Source of the DNA: a virus
Virus record (IMG/VR): IMGVR_UViG_3300022750_000005
Location: 1 to 42,581 of that record
Reading direction: 5' to 3' (one strand)
Length of the DNA stretch: 42,581 nucleotides
Numbering within the stretch: the stretch's first letter is position 1; every line of letters begins with the position of its first letter. Position numbers and translations under genes: made by a program. Below, piece after piece: positions 28,933 to 36,808 of the stretch. The notes below the pieces were generated by a model. It was given only the letters and a program-made list of their open reading frames with translations, ran no database searches and was not told the DNA's origin.

Positions 28933-29312
28933 GGCCGTAACCAAAAGAAATCCATGCGGACTGAATCATAGATTCTTTTTCGGGACTTCAGATAGCATAC
29001 CTTTCGTGAAAGCAAGGGGAAGCAAGCCAATTAAATGATACAACATACAGATGAAACATTTTCGGGTATCAGCCAAAACGATGACGAACTCATTAACTCA
29101 GGGTTAGGATATGCTTCTCTCTATTAGGGGGTAGGGGGAAACATTTTCTCAAACCTACAATTCTGAATCTTTTAATCTAGGGTTAGGATTGACTTTGACA
29201 ACATAAAACACCCTAAAACGATAGACAAACAATCTTGTTAATTAAAAATAGAGGTCAAATATTAACTAACTAGCGACTTAGTTAATATTCAGGCTTAAAT
29301 GTTAACTAAATT
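28933..29312. other. non-coding region with direct and inverted repeats, origin or operator candidate
   Basis: No convincing gene on either strand. AGGGTTAGGAT occurs twice (29100-29110 and 29179-29189) within an 18-base similar context. A perfect 12-bp inverted repeat with 8-base spacer lies at 29258-29289, and a further GTTAACTAA half site at about 29301. AT-rich runs follow. It separates the end of late transcription from the early promoter. Confidence 0.5.
29258..29289. repeat. 12-bp perfect inverted repeat
   Basis: AATATTAACTAA, 8 bases (CTAGCGAC), TTAGTTAATATT. Likely a protein-binding dyad; it has no U tract. Confidence 0.8.
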
Positions 29313-29343
29313 AAAAAATCCCGCTCAAATAAATGAGACGGGA
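29313..29343 (-). terminator. intrinsic terminator of the late transcript
   Basis: In the minus strand TCCCGTCTC and GAGCGGGA pair (one bulged A) around ATTTATTT and are followed by TTTTTT. It lies 21 bases after the u-spanin stop. Confidence 0.8.
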
Positions 29344-29364
29344 CAACCAAACGGCTGAAAGGTT

Positions 29365-29805
29365 TTATTTCAGGATTCGCCAAATAAACATTAATATAAT
29401 GAGTGCCAATAACCCTAGCCACAAAGGCCATAATGCTTTTATATGATCTGTAAAGGAATATTCGCTTACCTTCACTGTAGTTCGTTGTACCTCTCTTACA
29501 ATAACTGTATCGTGATTATTTACTACTGTCTTTAAGTAGTGATGGTGCGTTGTTGTGTCATTATAAAAGAACGTGGTAAAATTATCATCCTTTAATATAA
29601 TGGTGTCTTTTGAATACAAGAAAGACGTGTCTTTTGACGATCCGTAGAAATGAACCGTATCAATCAGTTTTATTTTAGATGTGTCAATCCATCCCTTACG
29701 AAATCCTTTATCAGACCACCTTTTTTGAGGAGAACAGGAAATCAACATCATTAATGCAATCCATATAAAGCAGAATGATAAGGTGTATATCAGGTTTTTA
29801 TTCAT
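29365..29805 (-). CDS. candidate unimolecular spanin (lipoprotein with C-terminal membrane anchor)
   Basis: This gene encodes 146 residues from ATG 29803-29805 (MNKNLIYTLSFCFIWIAL), which forms an ATGA overlap with the holin stop. LMMLISC (about 18-24) is a lipobox with the acylated Cys at 24. A periplasmic strand-rich region (KDTSFLYSKDTIILKDD, HDTVIVREVQRTTVKV) leads to a C-terminal membrane helix (LWPLWLGLLALIILMFIWRI). An N-terminal lipoprotein signal plus C-terminal membrane anchor is the design of u-spanins, which fuse inner and outer membranes at lysis. Position after endopeptidase and holin agrees. Confidence 0.75.
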   Translation of the reverse strand: MNKNLIYTLSFCFIWIALMMLISCSPQKRWSDKGFRKGWIDTSKIKLIDTVHFYGSSKDTSFLYSKDTIILKDDNFTTFFYNDTTTHHHYLKTVVNNHDTVIVREVQRTTVKVSEYSFTDHIKALWPLWLGLLALIILMFIWRILK

Positions 29806-30071
29806 TTCGGGTCGCAATCGTTTGGCTTATGAAGGTCTTCAGGTTTTTCTACTGCAAACTGTGCGATAAATGTAGAAACCGCCCCGATAACAATGCCGTA
29901 TTCTAGAATCTTTTCCATCCAAGGGATAACAACACTATTTGCAGAAATATATAGCTGAGTGGCTATACAAGCACCAGCGATTGATAACCCTATGCGAGAA
30001 ACTCTCTTAAAGAAAGAGGGCGTTTCCATGCACAGCCGTTTCCACAATACGGATAGGTATACTTTTTTCAT
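29802..30071 (-). CDS. holin candidate
   Basis: This gene encodes 89 residues with two membrane segments (about 28-46 and 55-72; IGLSIAGACIATQLYISANS). A charged C-terminus (VEKPEDLHKPNDCDPK) follows. It lies between the M15 endopeptidase and the spanin-like gene with overlaps on both sides. Size, topology and position fit a class II holin that releases the endolysin. Confidence 0.7.
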   Translation of the reverse strand: MKKVYLSVLWKRLCMETPSFFKRVSRIGLSIAGACIATQLYISANSVVIPWMEKILEYGIVIGAVSTFIAQFAVEKPEDLHKPNDCDPK

Positions 30072-30514
30072 TATCTGTAAGGTTCGTAAACTGTTTTACC
30101 GTTAACTTTTTTTGCTCTTAATATTTGTTTTCTGTTTCCGGTTGGTTTGTAAGAGACATGCACCCAATCCGGCGCTGAATCATTGCCAAATTCAAAAATC
30201 AACTGATCATATTCAAGCGTTTTAACGAACTCGAATATAGCCTTGTTGTAAACAGTCGAATCAATATCAACGGCTTCGCCTTTGGCATGCTGAGACCCTT
30301 TTGCACCCCCAATTTTAGCATTTAGCTTTTCGCTTCTGAAAAAAGAACTTACAAATGCTTCTGGAAACTTATCCTTTACCGGATCAAATATTTTCTGAAC
30401 AACTAAAGCAATAGATCGCATCTGTTCAGGCGTTGGAGTATTGTCAATTCCTGCACGGATAGCTGTTTGGCTTTTAGTTATATCGTCAATGGTTAGATAC
30501 TTACCTATTTTCAT
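30071..30514 (-). CDS. peptidase M15 endolysin (L-alanyl-D-glutamate or D-Ala-D-Ala type)
   Basis: This gene encodes 147 residues. SSFFRSEKLNAKIGG (56-70), SQHAKGEAVDID (74-85, zinc ligands H76 and D83) and DWVHVSYK (116-123, H119) are the three M15A motifs. It has no signal peptide, so a holin is needed for release. It cleaves peptide cross-links of peptidoglycan at lysis. Very secure family call. Confidence 0.93.
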   Translation of the reverse strand: MKIGKYLTIDDITKSQTAIRAGIDNTPTPEQMRSIALVVQKIFDPVKDKFPEAFVSSFFRSEKLNAKIGGAKGSQHAKGEAVDIDSTVYNKAIFEFVKTLEYDQLIFEFGNDSAPDWVHVSYKPTGNRKQILRAKKVNGKTVYEPYR

Positions 30515-30589
30515 AACGGCCTATTTAAAGTCATTGATTTACCCTTACGATAGTAAACGTAAAGAGATTTAAGAAAGACTATGAATCGT

Positions 30590-30865
30590 TTAAGTTTCAC
30601 TTTTCTTCTTAAATAAGTTTGGAAAGAATCGATCACAAAACTTTCGCATCACAAAGGCAAAGAATCCGGTAACTATTGCACCGAAAGCGGCCAGTATGAT
30701 ACAATCCATGATCATAAAGAAGAATTGCTTAAATCCCCCGCTATGAATCATATAATCAGTTACTAGCTTATTTATGAACATCCATAACGCTCCTAATGCG
30801 CTAATCAATTTTTCATACCAAGTAAGCCCGTGATGGTTATTTGAATATTCCATTCTATGTTTCAT
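30590..30865 (-). CDS. membrane protein, possible second holin or antiholin
   Basis: This gene encodes 91 residues starting ATGAAACAT (30863-30865), eight bases after GGAGG, with membrane segments near 17-35 and 50-72 (IMDCIILAAFGAIVTGFFAF) and a basic C-terminus (NLFKKKSET). It precedes the endolysin gene by 75 bases. The SD sequence lies within a hairpin stem (30869-30896), suggesting translational control. Its role in lysis timing is inferred. Confidence 0.6.
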   Translation of the reverse strand: MKHRMEYSNNHHGLTWYEKLISALGALWMFINKLVTDYMIHSGGFKQFFFMIMDCIILAAFGAIVTGFFAFVMRKFCDRFFPNLFKKKSET

Positions 30866-30868
30866 AAA

Positions 30869-30896
30869 TAGCCCCTCCTTTTTATGGGAAGGGCTA
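30869..30896 (-). promoter_or_regulatory. hairpin that sequesters a Shine-Dalgarno sequence
   Basis: TAGCCCTTCC pairs with GGAGGGGCTA (10 bp, one G-U) around CATAAAAA. The 3' strand contains AAGGAGG, eight bases before the 30865 start codon. It may also weakly terminate the upstream gene. Confidence 0.6.
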
Positions 30897-30901
30897 AATA
30901 A

Positions 30902-31186
30902 TTATTCCGTTGGCTTTTTTGTAAGGATTAATGCTTTATTATCCGCATCAAATGTTTTTAAAACATGATCCGCAGCAGCATATCCGGCAGTCTCTGAAAT
31001 AACCGTTAAATGGTTAATGGCTTCCTGATTTGCTTTTTCAGCCTCATGCTTATGAAAATTTTGCTTTTGAAAAGCCGCAGAAACGATTCCAAAAGAGGCG
31101 TCTGTTAATTGTATTGTAATATCCTCATTTAATGGCTTCATTTGAATTGTTTTTGCTGGCTTTGCCTTTGAGTTTTTAATAGACAT
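30902..31186 (-). CDS. unknown protein (94 aa)
   Basis: This gene encodes 94 residues beginning MSIKNSKAKPAKTIQMKPLN, basic at the N-terminus and helical after. No known domain. It lies between the truncated peptidase-like gene and the membrane protein. Confidence 0.5.
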   Translation of the reverse strand: MSIKNSKAKPAKTIQMKPLNEDITIQLTDASFGIVSAAFQKQNFHKHEAEKANQEAINHLTVISETAGYAAADHVLKTFDADNKALILTKKPTE

Positions 31187-31219
31187 TATCGTTTGGTTTT
31201 GGTTCCCTAAATATAGGGA

Positions 31220-31456
31220 CTATTGACGAATTATTTTACTTGCAGGGTCAAAATATAGATCCCCTCTCTCCCACACAAATATCCCTGCATGATTAATAGG
31301 GCATCGATCAGGTGACGTTCTGAATACCCAGCGCATAAAGTACTGGTAATTTATTAGAAACCTGATAATAGCAGAAAGATATGTGCTTATATTATTCCAC
31401 TTAAAAGGAACAAATACCAACGCCAAATCTCCGCTTTTAATATCTGTTAAAATCAT
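31220..31456 (-). CDS. truncated NlpC/P60- or YiiX-like fragment
   Basis: This gene encodes 78 residues. GDLALVFVPFKWNNIS (9-24) and NHAGIFVWERGDLYFDP (about 56-72) resemble the start and the His motif of permuted NlpC/YiiX-type peptidases, where 'GD-hh-F' is followed by 'sHhGih'. The gene stops just after, before the catalytic Cys region expected. It may be a remnant or a non-catalytic small protein. ATGA coupling with the upstream gene. Confidence 0.45.
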   Translation of the reverse strand: MILTDIKSGDLALVFVPFKWNNISTYLSAIIRFLINYQYFMRWVFRTSPDRCPINHAGIFVWERGDLYFDPASKIIRQ

Positions 31457-31848
31457 GGTCTATTAATCTTACCTAATGCATCAGCTTGCAGAACCTTAGA
31501 ATACAATATTGGGTATAGCGAAATGTTCCCGCTAGCATATCCGGTGAAAAATGTATATTCTCCTACAAGTCCGGTCTGATCTTCTATATCTGCCGCATGA
31601 CCTACATATTCACCTGTTTCTGCATTAACCAATTCGGCATCCGATGCGTATGTTATTTTTTCATAAGGAGGAATTTCACCCTTTTCTCCCATAACATCCC
31701 CATTAAGGTCTTTTGTGTAAACGGTCATGTAGAATTCGATTTTATTATTTTTAAAATCGGGCCAAAAACCATCTACAGTGACTATTCTTTCAAGATTAGT
31801 ATGCGGGCTGTTTGAAACAGGTATATTTGATAGTTCAGATAGATTCAT
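31453..31848 (-). CDS. virion-module protein, unknown (131 aa)
   Basis: This gene encodes 131 residues (MNLSELSNIPVSNSPHTNLE...), strand-rich and acidic, without signal or membrane segment. It lies one base after the secreted protein's stop and downstream of the tail fibre. A fibre accessory role is possible from position. Confidence 0.5.
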   Translation of the reverse strand: MNLSELSNIPVSNSPHTNLERIVTVDGFWPDFKNNKIEFYMTVYTKDLNGDVMGEKGEIPPYEKITYASDAELVNAETGEYVGHAADIEDQTGLVGEYTFFTGYASGNISLYPILYSKVLQADALGKINRP

Positions 31849-31849
31849 A

Positions 31850-32545
31850 TTAGTATAGTATTTCTGTTCCTCTTACATACGTTATTGTGGTCGTTCCGGT
31901 AGTTGTGGGAACTAGTCTTAGTTGAGCATTTGCCTGGAATTCCCCCGAAACAGATACTGTCTGCACATTTACGGAGTTCAAAACAATAGCCAGTGTTACC
32001 GTATTGCTATTCCCGATCTCATTTACCGTCACCCAAGAACTCCCATTATAGTACTGTAATTCTACTTTGCCACTTGCATTACTACCAATGCTTGCTGTAC
32101 ATGAAATTGTAACGTTATAGGTTACTCTATATGATTTTGTAGATGACGGCGTAAAAGATGAGCTATTGATAGTTCTTGATACTCCGTAGTTATAGGTAGG
32201 CGCAACCGGTATGTTCACGCCAAGCATGGCTAAAGCTGTATCTTTGTTTACTGAATAGCTTTGACCAGTATTTTTATCGGCAACAACGAAAACTTTATTT
32301 AATTTTGAAGTAGCCGTTGCTGGAGTTTTCCACGACCGGACAAAGAATCTGGCTGTAAGAATTTTCTTGTAAGAAGATGTGCTGTTTGTTGCTTTTGTTA
32401 ATTCAAGCGTATCTAAATAATTCCATGTTCCAACAATTATACATGCTGAATCTGGGACGGTTGTAAATTCACATCCATTGTATTGGGCGTTTGATGAAAA
32501 TACAATGGATAAAATTGATACTAATAAAAGAGATAATTTTTTCAT
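31850..32545 (-). CDS. exported beta-rich protein (231 aa)
   Basis: This gene encodes 231 residues. MKKLSLLLVSILSIVFSSNA is a clear Sec signal peptide with cleavage expected at SNA-QY. The mature part is Ser/Thr/Val-rich and looks like a beta sandwich (YRVTYNVTISCTASIGSNAS), resembling secreted Bacteroidota surface proteins. A signal peptide on a late gene beside the tail fibre is unusual. It may reach the host surface to block superinfection, or the leader may be an acquired relic. No family recognised. Confidence 0.6.
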   Translation of the reverse strand: MKKLSLLLVSILSIVFSSNAQYNGCEFTTVPDSACIIVGTWNYLDTLELTKATNSTSSYKKILTARFFVRSWKTPATATSKLNKVFVVADKNTGQSYSVNKDTALAMLGVNIPVAPTYNYGVSRTINSSSFTPSSTKSYRVTYNVTISCTASIGSNASGKVELQYYNGSSWVTVNEIGNSNTVTLAIVLNSVNVQTVSVSGEFQANAQLRLVPTTTGTTTITYVRGTEILY

Positions 32546-32565
32546 TTTGATTATTCAGTTTAGTT

Positions 32566-34692
32566 TTAAATTTGTTCGAAAATAACCCATTTAACAGTTC
32601 GTGTGTCAGCAACATTTGCTGATGTTATTGTAAAGCCAACGCCAGCATTATAGGTAACCGCTAATGCAAAAGGAGTTCCTGAATGAGTAGCGGTTACGAT
32701 AATATGACTATTTGCGGTTATACTAGTGTTTGCCACAGTAACCGTACCGGATGCTAATGTGCTTGATCCGACTCTGGCGTTGGTTCCTGTTTTAAACTCT
32801 AATCCTGATCCAACAAAAGGGAGTACAATACTGCCAGACATCTTCATTTTCTGCCCAAAAGACCATTGATATACGCCACTTGCATTTACTGCGGTAGGCT
32901 CTGTATTTGCGTTGCCCCAAAGAGCGGTTAGTATTCCGGCACTCGTTGCCTGCAATGTTTCAGTAAAGAACTGAACGTTTCCCCCTGCTGCACCTGTCGG
33001 AGTTCCCGGAGTCAAGCATATATTGCCTGCAACCCCTACAGCACCTGTGTTAGTGGCAGTCCTAATATATGTATGTGGAGTGGCCGCCCCAGGAAGGGAG
33101 ACGCTTGTTACATAGGCTCCAGATATAAAATTACCTCCCAGTAACAGATTATTTCCCCCGCCTGGAGAGTTCGCTGTAATTTTCATATCAGTACCATTCA
33201 CTGAACGATACATACTGAACGTCATAATAGAACTTGACGAGGTAGTAGAGAAGTTGCCGGCTATTGTGGTTTGTCCAGAGGCAATGTTAGTAGTGCCAAA
33301 ACCAGTTCCAACAATTAACGAAGTGGTTGCACCGTATCGCATTGCTTCCCTATAACTTCCTAGTCCAGTATCAAAGATGTAGATACCGGCTGCACTGAAG
33401 TTCTGCTGTACTGTGAATGGATTGATAGAGTTTCTATAGGCCAACACATCTGCACCTCCTGCATCGGGCGTAGGAAATGTGATAGAAGTATTCGCATCGG
33501 GCCACTGCATTTCACGATAGATATCAGAAGATAGGGCGACGTTTTTTCTGATCCATCCCATGCCACCGCCTGAAGTTGTATATATAATGTTATTACCACT
33601 TACTGCCGTAGGTCTTGAGGATTGAACTGGAAGCTGTAAATAACCTGACCCTGCCGTTCCATTAACAACGTAAGATGGTGCAATCAGTTGTCCTGTCATT
33701 GTGTCGCCAGCCTTAGCAACGAAAGATCCTGATAAACCAGTTACATCTGAAAGGTAAGCCATTGTTCCATCCGAATTCTGCATTTGAACAACACGCTGAT
33801 TTGTCACATTATCTGTCTTGAATCTTACTATACCAGGAGATGCTAGATCGCCGGAAAAGAACGCAAAACCGGTAGTATCAATTTGCTGAAACCACTTAGT
33901 GGTAGCATCAAATCCAAATATATTTGATCCAGATGGACTATGTTCATTAATGGTTGTCTGCGTGCTGTTGGCAACTGTAAATTTTATATTGTTCTCCATT
34001 TCAATTAATGAAGAAAATACGCCATTAACAGTTTGAAAATTTAAAATGCTTGCTCCCGTTAATAAAAATTGAAACCCTGAAGCACTAACATCTGTATTCG
34101 CAGTAAGAATGCTTGTTCCTGCTGTCTTTATGTAAGAACCAACTATATCGGATAAATCAGCTACGCCTGTATAATCTTTGTTTTGAAATTTAACATTCCG
34201 GTTACCGCTCATTGCGGAAAAATCTAGTTCTCCGTATGCGGTTCCTGCTGCATTGTGATACTGATATAGTGAGTTCTTAGAAAAGAATCTCATTGGTTGC
34301 TGCATGGAAGAAATATCCATATTACCGGCCGACTGAGCTTTTAAATAAACGTCAGTGTTCCATGTTAAGCCAAGGTTATTCCCTATTGATATGTTCCCTG
34401 TAGTGGGAGAACTTGACCCATCCAGACTTATTTTACCTGAAATATCAATTGATCCGGCCGTATCGTCTACATATTTTTTTGTAGCGAATGAATAATCAGA
34501 TCCCGGTGTAATGGGGGAGGCATAACCTGTTTCTGATTCAATCAGAAGGCCACCATCAGTTAAATTCAGGAACGAATCAATGAAATCAGTTCTTAACGCA
34601 TTATCCTTTATGGCCGTTATTTCTTCATTCTCATTTTTCTTTATTACTGTATCTGTGAGGTTTTTTAGTTGAACTAAGCTTCTTTTTGACAT
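32566..34692 (-). CDS. tail fibre protein
   Basis: This gene encodes 708 residues. The N-terminus (MSKRSLVQLKNLTDTVIKKN) forms a helix, then SFATKKYVDDTAGSIDISGK (about 68-87) is the ATKKYVD fibre motif common in phage tail fibres. The body is Gly/Ser/Thr/Asn-rich with repetitive beta patterns. The C-terminal domain (ANSHIIVTATHSGTPFALAV, then WVIFEQI) is a conserved fibre tip. Likely host-range determinant. It overlaps the upstream gene by 19 bases. Confidence 0.85.
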   Translation of the reverse strand: MSKRSLVQLKNLTDTVIKKNENEEITAIKDNALRTDFIDSFLNLTDGGLLIESETGYASPITPGSDYSFATKKYVDDTAGSIDISGKISLDGSSSPTTGNISIGNNLGLTWNTDVYLKAQSAGNMDISSMQQPMRFFSKNSLYQYHNAAGTAYGELDFSAMSGNRNVKFQNKDYTGVADLSDIVGSYIKTAGTSILTANTDVSASGFQFLLTGASILNFQTVNGVFSSLIEMENNIKFTVANSTQTTINEHSPSGSNIFGFDATTKWFQQIDTTGFAFFSGDLASPGIVRFKTDNVTNQRVVQMQNSDGTMAYLSDVTGLSGSFVAKAGDTMTGQLIAPSYVVNGTAGSGYLQLPVQSSRPTAVSGNNIIYTTSGGGMGWIRKNVALSSDIYREMQWPDANTSITFPTPDAGGADVLAYRNSINPFTVQQNFSAAGIYIFDTGLGSYREAMRYGATTSLIVGTGFGTTNIASGQTTIAGNFSTTSSSSIMTFSMYRSVNGTDMKITANSPGGGNNLLLGGNFISGAYVTSVSLPGAATPHTYIRTATNTGAVGVAGNICLTPGTPTGAAGGNVQFFTETLQATSAGILTALWGNANTEPTAVNASGVYQWSFGQKMKMSGSIVLPFVGSGLEFKTGTNARVGSSTLASGTVTVANTSITANSHIIVTATHSGTPFALAVTYNAGVGFTITSANVADTRTVKWVIFEQI

Positions 34693-35234
34693 AAGTTTTT
34701 AAAGCATGAGTTTGCTCCGGTTACAGTAATTGTATAGTCTACATAAATAAATATGTAGTCTAATGGTATTATATCTAAATCAAATTCTTCTCCAAAAGCA
34801 TTGGTTACATTTGACTCTATTTCACTAGGCTTAACTTGGATAGTATCTGCCCGTAATGAAATACAAAGAACTTTATTGTTTAGTATGTGAATAGCATTAG
34901 CCAGGTCTTCGCCTACGCTTTGAGCGTCGAAAATACTATTATTGAATTCTGATTTTTTCTTGCAAAAAACCAACCTCATGGGATAATCCTTTTGGCTCCA
35001 CGCTTCGCAAGATGTCTGCTGCTCCTCGTCCAGTTCTTCTACTGAAATAGTACCTACGATTCTGTGATAAATAAAAGATTCTTCTATACTCAAAGCCTGC
35101 CATTCTCCATTACAAAAAGTAGACGGTATTTCGTTTTCTCCAATAGTATATTTTTCTACCAATCCTTTAGAATCGGGCATATATCCTATTTCAGATAATA
35201 AAGAATCTAAATATGTAATTATTTCACTTAGCAT
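34674..35234 (-). CDS. tail completion/terminator-like protein (186 aa)
   Basis: This gene encodes 186 residues (MLSEIITYLDSLLSEIGYMP...). It lies directly after a gp10-like protein and before the fibre, matching the order connector, gp10-like, tail terminator in many siphophages. The middle (YPMRLVFCKKKSEFN and AIHILNN) fits the alpha/beta shape of tail completion proteins. No decisive motif, so the role is inferred by order. Confidence 0.5.
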   Translation of the reverse strand: MLSEIITYLDSLLSEIGYMPDSKGLVEKYTIGENEIPSTFCNGEWQALSIEESFIYHRIVGTISVEELDEEQQTSCEAWSQKDYPMRLVFCKKKSEFNNSIFDAQSVGEDLANAIHILNNKVLCISLRADTIQVKPSEIESNVTNAFGEEFDLDIIPLDYIFIYVDYTITVTGANSCFKNLCQKEA

Positions 35235-35763
35235 ATTTGTTCATTTGATCAACTACCAGTTCAGCGTACAGTTGTTTTTCTTTTTCGGATAGTGCGAATA
35301 TTTTTTTATCGTACTTTTCTTCTGCTCCTAACCTCTTATTATTGTTTTCTTCCGAAAGAGTAATGACCGCCGACCCATTTACCAATTTCGGGCCTTTTAC
35401 AAAATCACTTTCTAGTCTTCCAAATAATGAAAGAATAACCTTTCCTACTTTACGTCCTACCTTTTTTCTAAATGCTGTATAGGATTCGAAGTATCCTGTT
35501 TTATGATTTTTACCATCAGAGAATTTAACACTTCCATCTTTACCTTTTGCCGGAAACTTCTTTGGCGCATTTAAAGGGTTTACGTATAATGGAGTTTCAG
35601 TATCGTATGTTCCTATTTCTTTACCTTCTGAATCTAATCCTTTTTGAAATATTCTTTCTCCTACTTCCGAATTAACAGTAATAGCCGCTGACAATACCGC
35701 TTTATTTAAATGCTCCTGCGTGTATTGCTTCTGCTTTTTTTCAAAGTATTCAGATCCTTTCAT
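35224..35763 (-). CDS. HK97 gp10-like tail-joining protein
   Basis: This gene encodes 179 residues. The start (MKGSEYFEKKQKQYTQEHLN), the basic 'AKGKDGSVKFSDGKNHKTGY' region (about 77-96) and later SLFGRLESDF resemble gp10-like neck or tail-joining proteins of Bacteroidota phages. It overlaps genes on both sides (ATGA at 35760-35763). It probably links head completion and tail terminator proteins. Confidence 0.6.
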   Translation of the reverse strand: MKGSEYFEKKQKQYTQEHLNKAVLSAAITVNSEVGERIFQKGLDSEGKEIGTYDTETPLYVNPLNAPKKFPAKGKDGSVKFSDGKNHKTGYFESYTAFRKKVGRKVGKVILSLFGRLESDFVKGPKLVNGSAVITLSEENNNKRLGAEEKYDKKIFALSEKEKQLYAELVVDQMNKYAK

Positions 35764-36752
35764 GGTGCTATTGCTACCGTTTTAATAGAAGAATTACAAT
35801 GAAAACATATGTCATTAGGCGTTTTCATATTATTGAAAATAGCTCCTAAACTTGATTGGTACTCCATTTCATATTTATTCATCAAATCTTCATGCGTCTC
35901 CTTATAAATTGTTATTATAGAATTCTGCCTTTTAGAAACAGATAATTCTTCCATAATCAAAGAAGCCGATTTGTATAGTATTGGCATTCCCAATGTCCCT
36001 GCCATTGAACATATAAAAGGGTCAATAGAACATTCTAAGGAATAAGAGAACGATATTCCACCAGTAGATGTGCCGCCTTGTAGGTTCGCTGTAATGATCT
36101 CTGATGAACTCGTTTCTGAATATGTAAGATACGTATAAGCGTTCGCATGTGTATTCGTGCACCCGTTACAATGGCCCTTTGAAAGAATGGCCTGATTAAA
36201 AGAAATGTCCGAATCAGTGCAAATGAATAGTTCTATTGTTTTTGATTCAACGCCGTATTTTTTGTTTACAATAATAGAAGAAACCTCCCCGCTTGTCGTT
36301 ACTAAAGAGAACGTGTCTAAAAGTTTGCCAGTAACTAAATCATAAATAAATATATTTATCGTTTTGGTCTCGTGTGCGTAAAATGAAATTGAGCTGATTA
36401 AAACAGAAAAATAAGGATAGTTTTTTAGCTTTAGCTGAATGCCCTTTAACTTACCGGATACTGCCGGAATGATTTCTTTTTGTGTAAAAATGCCACATAT
36501 TCCATTTTCAATAGTGGAATAGGCTAAAAGTTTTGTTGCTCCTGATCTTAAATGATTAATGACTAATGCTGTCGCAAGATTTATCTTTGATTTTATCATT
36601 CTAAGACCGGATGCATACTCATCTGAAATAGCAGCGTCAGCATCTTTTATAGTAAGGCCTGCCAAATCATTAAGATAAAGCCCTGAAATGGGTTCTGTAG
36701 TATCGCAAGTTCTTTTAACCCCGATTATGTTATCAAAGCAATTCATCGGCAT
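35760..36752 (-). CDS. head-tail or virion structural protein (330 aa)
   Basis: This gene encodes 330 residues. The N-terminus (MPMNCFDNIIGVKRTCDTTE) and the middle (KGHCNGCTNTHANAYTYLTY) have cysteine pairs resembling a metal- or disulphide-stabilised beta protein. It follows the MCP terminator by 19 bases. Position suggests connector, minor capsid or tail protein, but no family motif was recognised. Confidence 0.5.
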   Translation of the reverse strand: MPMNCFDNIIGVKRTCDTTEPISGLYLNDLAGLTIKDADAAISDEYASGLRMIKSKINLATALVINHLRSGATKLLAYSTIENGICGIFTQKEIIPAVSGKLKGIQLKLKNYPYFSVLISSISFYAHETKTINIFIYDLVTGKLLDTFSLVTTSGEVSSIIVNKKYGVESKTIELFICTDSDISFNQAILSKGHCNGCTNTHANAYTYLTYSETSSSEIITANLQGGTSTGGISFSYSLECSIDPFICSMAGTLGMPILYKSASLIMEELSVSKRQNSIITIYKETHEDLMNKYEMEYQSSLGAIFNNMKTPNDICFHCNSSIKTVAIAP

Positions 36753-36771
36753 AAATGGTGTCTTATTTTTA

Positions 36772-36805
36772 AATTAAAGCCCTCACGTTTGCAAGGGCTT
36801 TAATT
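36772..36805 (-). terminator. strong intrinsic terminator after the major capsid gene
   Basis: AATTAAAGCCCT and AGGGCTTTAATT form a perfect 12-bp stem around a 10-base loop, ending in TAAAAATAAG in the minus-strand transcript. The symmetric AT flanks make it usable in both directions. Confidence 0.85.
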
Positions 36806-36808
36806 AAT

